Source: Hermodarchaeum sp048885185 (GTDB taxonomy: Archaea; Asgardarchaeota; Hermodarchaeia; Hermodarchaeales; Hermodarchaeaceae). From it: a stretch of DNA of 8,194 nucleotides. Positions 5,606 to 8,194 of the stretch are shown piece by piece (positions within the stretch are counted from its first letter, which is position 1; every line of letters begins with the position of its first letter). Below the pieces are notes generated by a model. That model worked only from the letters and a program-made list of their open reading frames with translations. It made no database searches and had not been told where the DNA came from. The position numbers and the translations under genes were made by a program. Location of the stretch: positions 1 to 8,194 of the forward strand of contig JBHLQC010000065.1 of assembly GCA_048885185.1 (NCBI GenBank). Direction: 5' to 3'.

Positions 5606-6478
5606 TTATTCTTGACCACGTCGCAACCATAGTTTGCGAATTAACAAGAAAACAATAATCACCAACGCGATAACAACCACTCCAATGATAATTAGAATCG
5701 GTACGGGGCTAGGAATCGGTTCTAATGGGATATTCGTTGCTAGGACTTCATAATAATAGGCCAATGTTTGCTGGGTAGGATCAACTGAAAGGATTCGAGT
5801 ATCATTGGCTTGATAGTAAATTCCTACGTCATGATCAATTACAAAGGTAGTTTCTTGAAGTTCTTCAGGAGTTGAGGTGCTATTGAAAAGTTGATAACAA
5901 AGCTGGTCACTTCCCTGGAAAACGAGGGTTGTATAGTCTATTTGTTGCCAGCGACTGTTGCCTACAATCACGTCAGTCCCGGTTGTAAGAGTGGCTAAAG
6001 TGGCATCATCGAGAAAGAAACCGGATACTCCGTCTGTGATGGGGTAAGTAATTAACCCGTCTGCGACGCCCGTTGGGGCTGGAGCTGACACTGACCCATC
6101 TAAGGGTTCCATGGTTTGCCAAGACGAATTTGATACAGTAACAACGTTACTGAAGATACTCACAGAGAAATTGTAAAAGGCTTCAAGCACAGGACCCACT
6201 TGGGCGATGTTTAAAACGCTGATAGTCAAGTTCACGTATTGTTGCCAATGAAGAGTATAGTTTCCAATTGAGAGGTTTAGCCCAGTCCAGTAATAAATCT
6301 GGGTCGCGGTGAGATTCGGCTGAATACTAACAAATCCGTAGTCGTATTCTGTTAAATTCCCCACAGTCGGTATATAAGCTGAAACCCTTGGTGACATTGA
6401 GATGAAAGCAGTTTCACTCATACCGATAAGAAAAATGAAAATCAATCCGATGACAAATGGTTGGCGATAGGTTTTCAC
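5606..6478 (-). CDS. Secreted, C-terminally anchored surface glycoprotein
   Basis: The family is not recognised, but the topology is clear. A signal peptide fills about residues 1-24 (KTYRQ, then FVIGLIFIFLIG, cleavage uncertain). A beta-rich ectodomain of about 230 residues follows, then PLEPIPSPVP and a membrane helix at about 260-281 with the basic stop-transfer tail RKLWLRR. The ectodomain has nine N-x-S/T sequons, at about 41, 55, 68, 73, 83, 103, 117, 199 and 225, seven of them in its first third. This is typical of archaeal AglB-modified surface proteins. Only one ectodomain cysteine is visible. No catalytic motif is seen. GTG 6478 is chosen because GAGGA at 6485-6489 lies 6 nt upstream; TTG 6484 touches that site. 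The gene stands alone, divergent from the SNAP-like gene. It may be an S-layer-associated protein, receptor or adhesin; nothing decides. Confidence 0.78.
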   Translation of the reverse strand: MKTYRQPFVIGLIFIFLIGMSETAFISMSPRVSAYIPTVGNLTEYDYGFVSIQPNLTATQIYYWTGLNLSIGNYTLHWQQYVNLTISVLNIAQVGPVLEAFYNFSVSIFSNVVTVSNSSWQTMEPLDGSVSAPAPTGVADGLITYPITDGVSGFFLDDATLATLTTGTDVIVGNSRWQQIDYTTLVFQGSDQLCYQLFNSTSTPEELQETTFVIDHDVGIYYQANDTRILSVDPTQQTLAYYYEVLATNIPLEPIPSPVPILIIIGVVVIALVIIVFLLIRKLWLRRGQE

Positions 6479-6484
6479 ACGCAA

Positions 6485-6489
6485 TCCTC
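6485..6489 (-). promoter_or_regulatory. Ribosome binding site that sets the glycoprotein start
   Basis: GAGGA lies 6 nt before GTG 6476-6478 and directly abuts TTG 6482-6484, so the GTG is favoured. Confidence 0.5.
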
Positions 6490-6510
6490 AGTAATCGACT
6501 TAGAAAGGAC

Positions 6511-6519
6511 TTTATTAAA
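6511..6519 (-). promoter_or_regulatory. Possible TATA box for the surface glycoprotein gene
   Basis: TTTAATAAA on the minus strand, centred about 37 bp before GTG 6478, predicts a transcript start near 6489 and a leader of about 11 nt that just includes GAGGA. The rest of 6520-6664 is AT-rich divergent promoter DNA with other TATA-like runs (for example GGTATTTTAAG near 6549-6559) and no gene that I can support. Confidence 0.4.
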
Positions 6520-6664
6520 TCCCTTACGTTCACACGAACTATCTACTTCTTAAAATACCCTATTTTGATTCTCTTATTCCGGAGTCCCCTCTCTTTTTAT
6601 TGAACCCCTACTTCACCATCATAGCTATTAACAAGAAGAGAAATGTCACATCGGCTGTGATGAC

Positions 6665-7240
6665 TTGATAGATGAAGAAAAGCTTCGACGTTCAATCGAG
6701 GAACACATGGAAAATGCTGAAGAACACATTCGTCAGCACGATCGCGACCGAGCCCTATTAGAATTCGATATGGCTGCTGCAAAACTGGATGCGGCTGGGA
6801 AAACAAACCAATTAGAACAACTATGGGCGCATGCTGCTGCTGGCTTTACTGCTGCAGAAGCTCCTTATCAGGCGGCCACCAGCTACATCCACCTTGCAGA
6901 ACTTGAAGTAAAAGCTGGTCGACAATCCGAGAGTCGCGATAGCTACTTGTCTGCAGCCAATTCGCTTTTTGCGGTTCGAGATAAAAACCCAGAATTATGG
7001 ACAACTATGATTCAAGCTCTTGAGCATGCCATTGACCTCAGCCTAGCGTTGGAAGAAACAACACTGGCTATTGAGCTCCTATACAAGACTGCTATCATTC
7101 AATACCGCGAAACAGGATTCACCCTTGATGCCATATATTCACTCGAACGGGCTCAACAACTCCTAGAGCAAGTTCCCAACCACCCCCTCGCCCAAGATAT
7201 CAATGAAAAACTCCAAGAACTCGTCGACTATCAAACCTAA
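6665..7240 (+). CDS. TPR-repeat protein resembling alpha-SNAP
   Basis: The 191-residue product is all helical, with four or five TPR-like helix pairs: about 15-45 (NAEEHIRQHDRDRALLEFDMAA), 50-82 (LEQLWAHAAAGFTAAEAPY), 86-105 (RQSESRDSYLSAANSLF), 112-150 and 152-188 (LDAIYSLERAQQLLEQ). The alanine-rich A-G-F/A-A spacing and repeats such as AATSYIHLAELEVKAG resemble the alpha-SNAP/NSF-attachment fold, but the protein is about two thirds of its length and may be a generic TPR scaffold. No signal peptide or membrane segment is seen, so it is cytoplasmic and likely binds a protein partner. No SNARE or NSF-like ATPase is in the window. The start is weak: TTG 6665 is the only standard start before an upstream stop, with no good ribosome site. 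ATG 6707 has GAGGA 4 nt upstream and would remove 14 residues. The gene converges on the aminotransferase gene. Confidence 0.78.
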   Translation: MIDEEKLRRSIEEHMENAEEHIRQHDRDRALLEFDMAAAKLDAAGKTNQLEQLWAHAAAGFTAAEAPYQAATSYIHLAELEVKAGRQSESRDSYLSAANSLFAVRDKNPELWTTMIQALEHAIDLSLALEETTLAIELLYKTAIIQYRETGFTLDAIYSLERAQQLLEQVPNHPLAQDINEKLQELVDYQT

Positions 7241-7271
7241 CCTCCACATTCTCTCAAAATAGTTCAGACAA

Positions 7272-7342
7272 CCAATCCCCCGCGTAACTGGACGATCCGT
7301 CCCTGGCTCAAAACGGATGTGACTCAGTTACGCGAGGGCTTG
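7272..7342. repeat. Long imperfect inverted repeat between convergent genes
   Basis: Arms 7272-7290 and 7324-7342 are 19 bp each and pair at 17 positions, including an uninterrupted 10-bp core (CGCGTAACTG with CAGTTACGCG). The 33-nt loop holds a second perfect 6-bp inverted repeat, ATCCGT (7295-7300) with ACGGAT (7313-7318). The right arm covers the last codons and stop of the aminotransferase gene, and the left arm begins about 30 bp after the SNAP-like gene stop. No T run follows on either strand, so it is not a textbook terminator, though a two-way transcript-end hairpin is the simplest reading. Confidence 0.65.
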
Positions 7343-8194
7343 GAGGCTCTGCTGCACGACCCATGCTCTCTCTTCCTCAGTGAGTGCGGGGTGAACTGGG
7401 AGGGACAACACTTCCTTAGCGGCTTGTTCGGACACCGGCATCAACCCCTCCTTGTACTGGAAGAGTCGCCGGTAAATGGGGGTTAAATGGAGAGGAACCT
7501 CATAGTAAATTGCAGCACCGATTTTTGCAGCGTGCAACGCTTTTTGGACGCTATCCCGGTTCCGTGGGGGAGGAATGCGAATTGTATACAGATACCAATT
7601 ATGTGTCGCCCAAGATGCCTCGGTGGGAAGCACAATGTTTTTCACATCAGCTAGATGGCTTGTCAGATAGTCGGCATTCGTTTTTCGTTTCTCTAAAAAG
7701 ACAGGAAGCCGTTTCATTTGTTCAACGCCAATCGCGGCTTGCAATTCGGGCAACCGATAATTGTGACCCAGCTGCACATACTCATAGGGACGAATTTCCC
7801 CATGCGTACGAATCTGCTGCAAGGTTTCGGCTAATTCATCATCATTAGTTGTGAGTAATCCCCCTTCACCAGTAGTTATGACCTTACTGGGATACAAACT
7901 GAAACAGCCCACATCTCCTATTGTCCCCACATTACGACCCTTATACTTCGAACCGTGAGCCTGGGCTGCATCCTCAATAATTTTCACATCATATTTCTGA
8001 GCTAGCTCAACCAATGGATCCATATCTGCAGGGTGACCATACAAATGAACAGGTAGAATGGCACGGGTTTTAGATGTGATTGCTTCCTCTACTCTAGCAG
8101 GGTCTAAGTTGAAATTGTCGGGGGAGATATCTGCGAAGACGACCTTGGCTCCATTTAGGAGCACCATATTCGTTGTGGCAATAAAACTGAAGGG
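7328..8194 (-). CDS. DegT/DnrJ/EryC1/StrS sugar aminotransferase, 5' partial
   Basis: The frame runs through the right edge: codons before the ATG at 8167 read PFSFIATTN, the normal family sequence before this point, so that ATG is internal. The 288 visible residues lack roughly the first 80-90 of a typical 360-390-residue protein. Family features are clear: GAKVVFADI, the helix after ILPVHLYGHPADMD, EDAAQAHGS with the Asp (about 75) that contacts the pyridine nitrogen of PLP, FSLYPSK with the Schiff-base Lys (about 104), GEGGLLTTND, and GHNYRLPELQAAIG. The C-terminus (LSLPVHPALTEEE) is complete. These PLP enzymes transfer an amino group to a nucleotide-linked keto-sugar, here probably for a surface glycan or N-glycan, as a glycoprotein gene lies nearby; that link is inference. 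The exact sugar cannot be told. Upstream genes outside the window may show the pathway. Confidence 0.92.
   Translation of the reverse strand, partial: PFSFIATTNMVLLNGAKVVFADISPDNFNLDPARVEEAITSKTRAILPVHLYGHPADMDPLVELAQKYDVKIIEDAAQAHGSKYKGRNVGTIGDVGCFSLYPSKVITTGEGGLLTTNDDELAETLQQIRTHGEIRPYEYVQLGHNYRLPELQAAIGVEQMKRLPVFLEKRKTNADYLTSHLADVKNIVLPTEASWATHNWYLYTIRIPPPRNRDSVQKALHAAKIGAAIYYEVPLHLTPIYRRLFQYKEGLMPVSEQAAKEVLSLPVHPALTEEERAWVVQQSLQALA

Noticed and set aside
7281..7333. Integron attC-like recombination site in the inverted repeat
   Set aside because: The inverted arms contain GTAAC and GTTAC, but the 7-base core sites do not match RYYYAAC/GTTRRRY, and no integrase or cassette array is present.
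1..8194. CRISPR array, tRNA, rRNA or insertion sequence
   Set aside because: Reading through, I found no regularly spaced repeats, cloverleaf-like sequence with conserved T-loop, ribosomal segments, transposase or terminal-repeat pairs.

Overview
The window looks archaeal. It encodes a histone-fold protein, a Roadblock/LC7 protein, a longin-like protein, a TPR protein resembling alpha-SNAP and an N-glycosylated surface protein. Genes have TATA-like boxes, Shine-Dalgarno sites and many GTG/TTG starts. Roadblock, longin-like and SNAP-like genes within 5 kb, at moderate GC, fit an Asgard archaeon best. This is inference from gene content; no marker gene fixes the lineage.

Left part (1-2653): a large regulator, cut by the left edge, has two HTH plus AsnC/RAM-like units. 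It is followed after 4 nt by a small protein with a basic N-terminus. Both read rightward and meet tail to tail, with overlapping stop codons, a leftward pair: a Roadblock/LC7 gene and a PD-(D/E)XK nuclease gene. The nuclease start is uncertain and may lie 111 bp upstream of the first standard start codon. A cluster of CTAG palindromes sits between these two genes.

Middle part (2654-5605): a divergent promoter region separates the Roadblock gene from an unrecognised multi-pass membrane protein. Then come two leftward units. The first is a histone-fold gene whose product stops at the start of the third helix; it has its own TATA box and a T-rich terminator. The second is a two-gene operon of a longin-like protein, whose following domain may be DENN-like, and a helical protein that overlaps it by 23 bp.

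Right part (5606-8194): a secreted, membrane-anchored protein with nine N-glycosylation sequons is divergent from the SNAP-like TPR gene. That gene converges on a DegT/DnrJ/EryC1/StrS sugar aminotransferase gene, cut by the right edge. A long imperfect inverted repeat fills the junction between them.

There is no CRISPR array, tRNA, rRNA, insertion sequence or prophage. The main interest is the set of small-GTPase/trafficking-type folds (Roadblock, longin, possible DENN, SNAP-like TPR) interleaved with a short histone and a nuclease.
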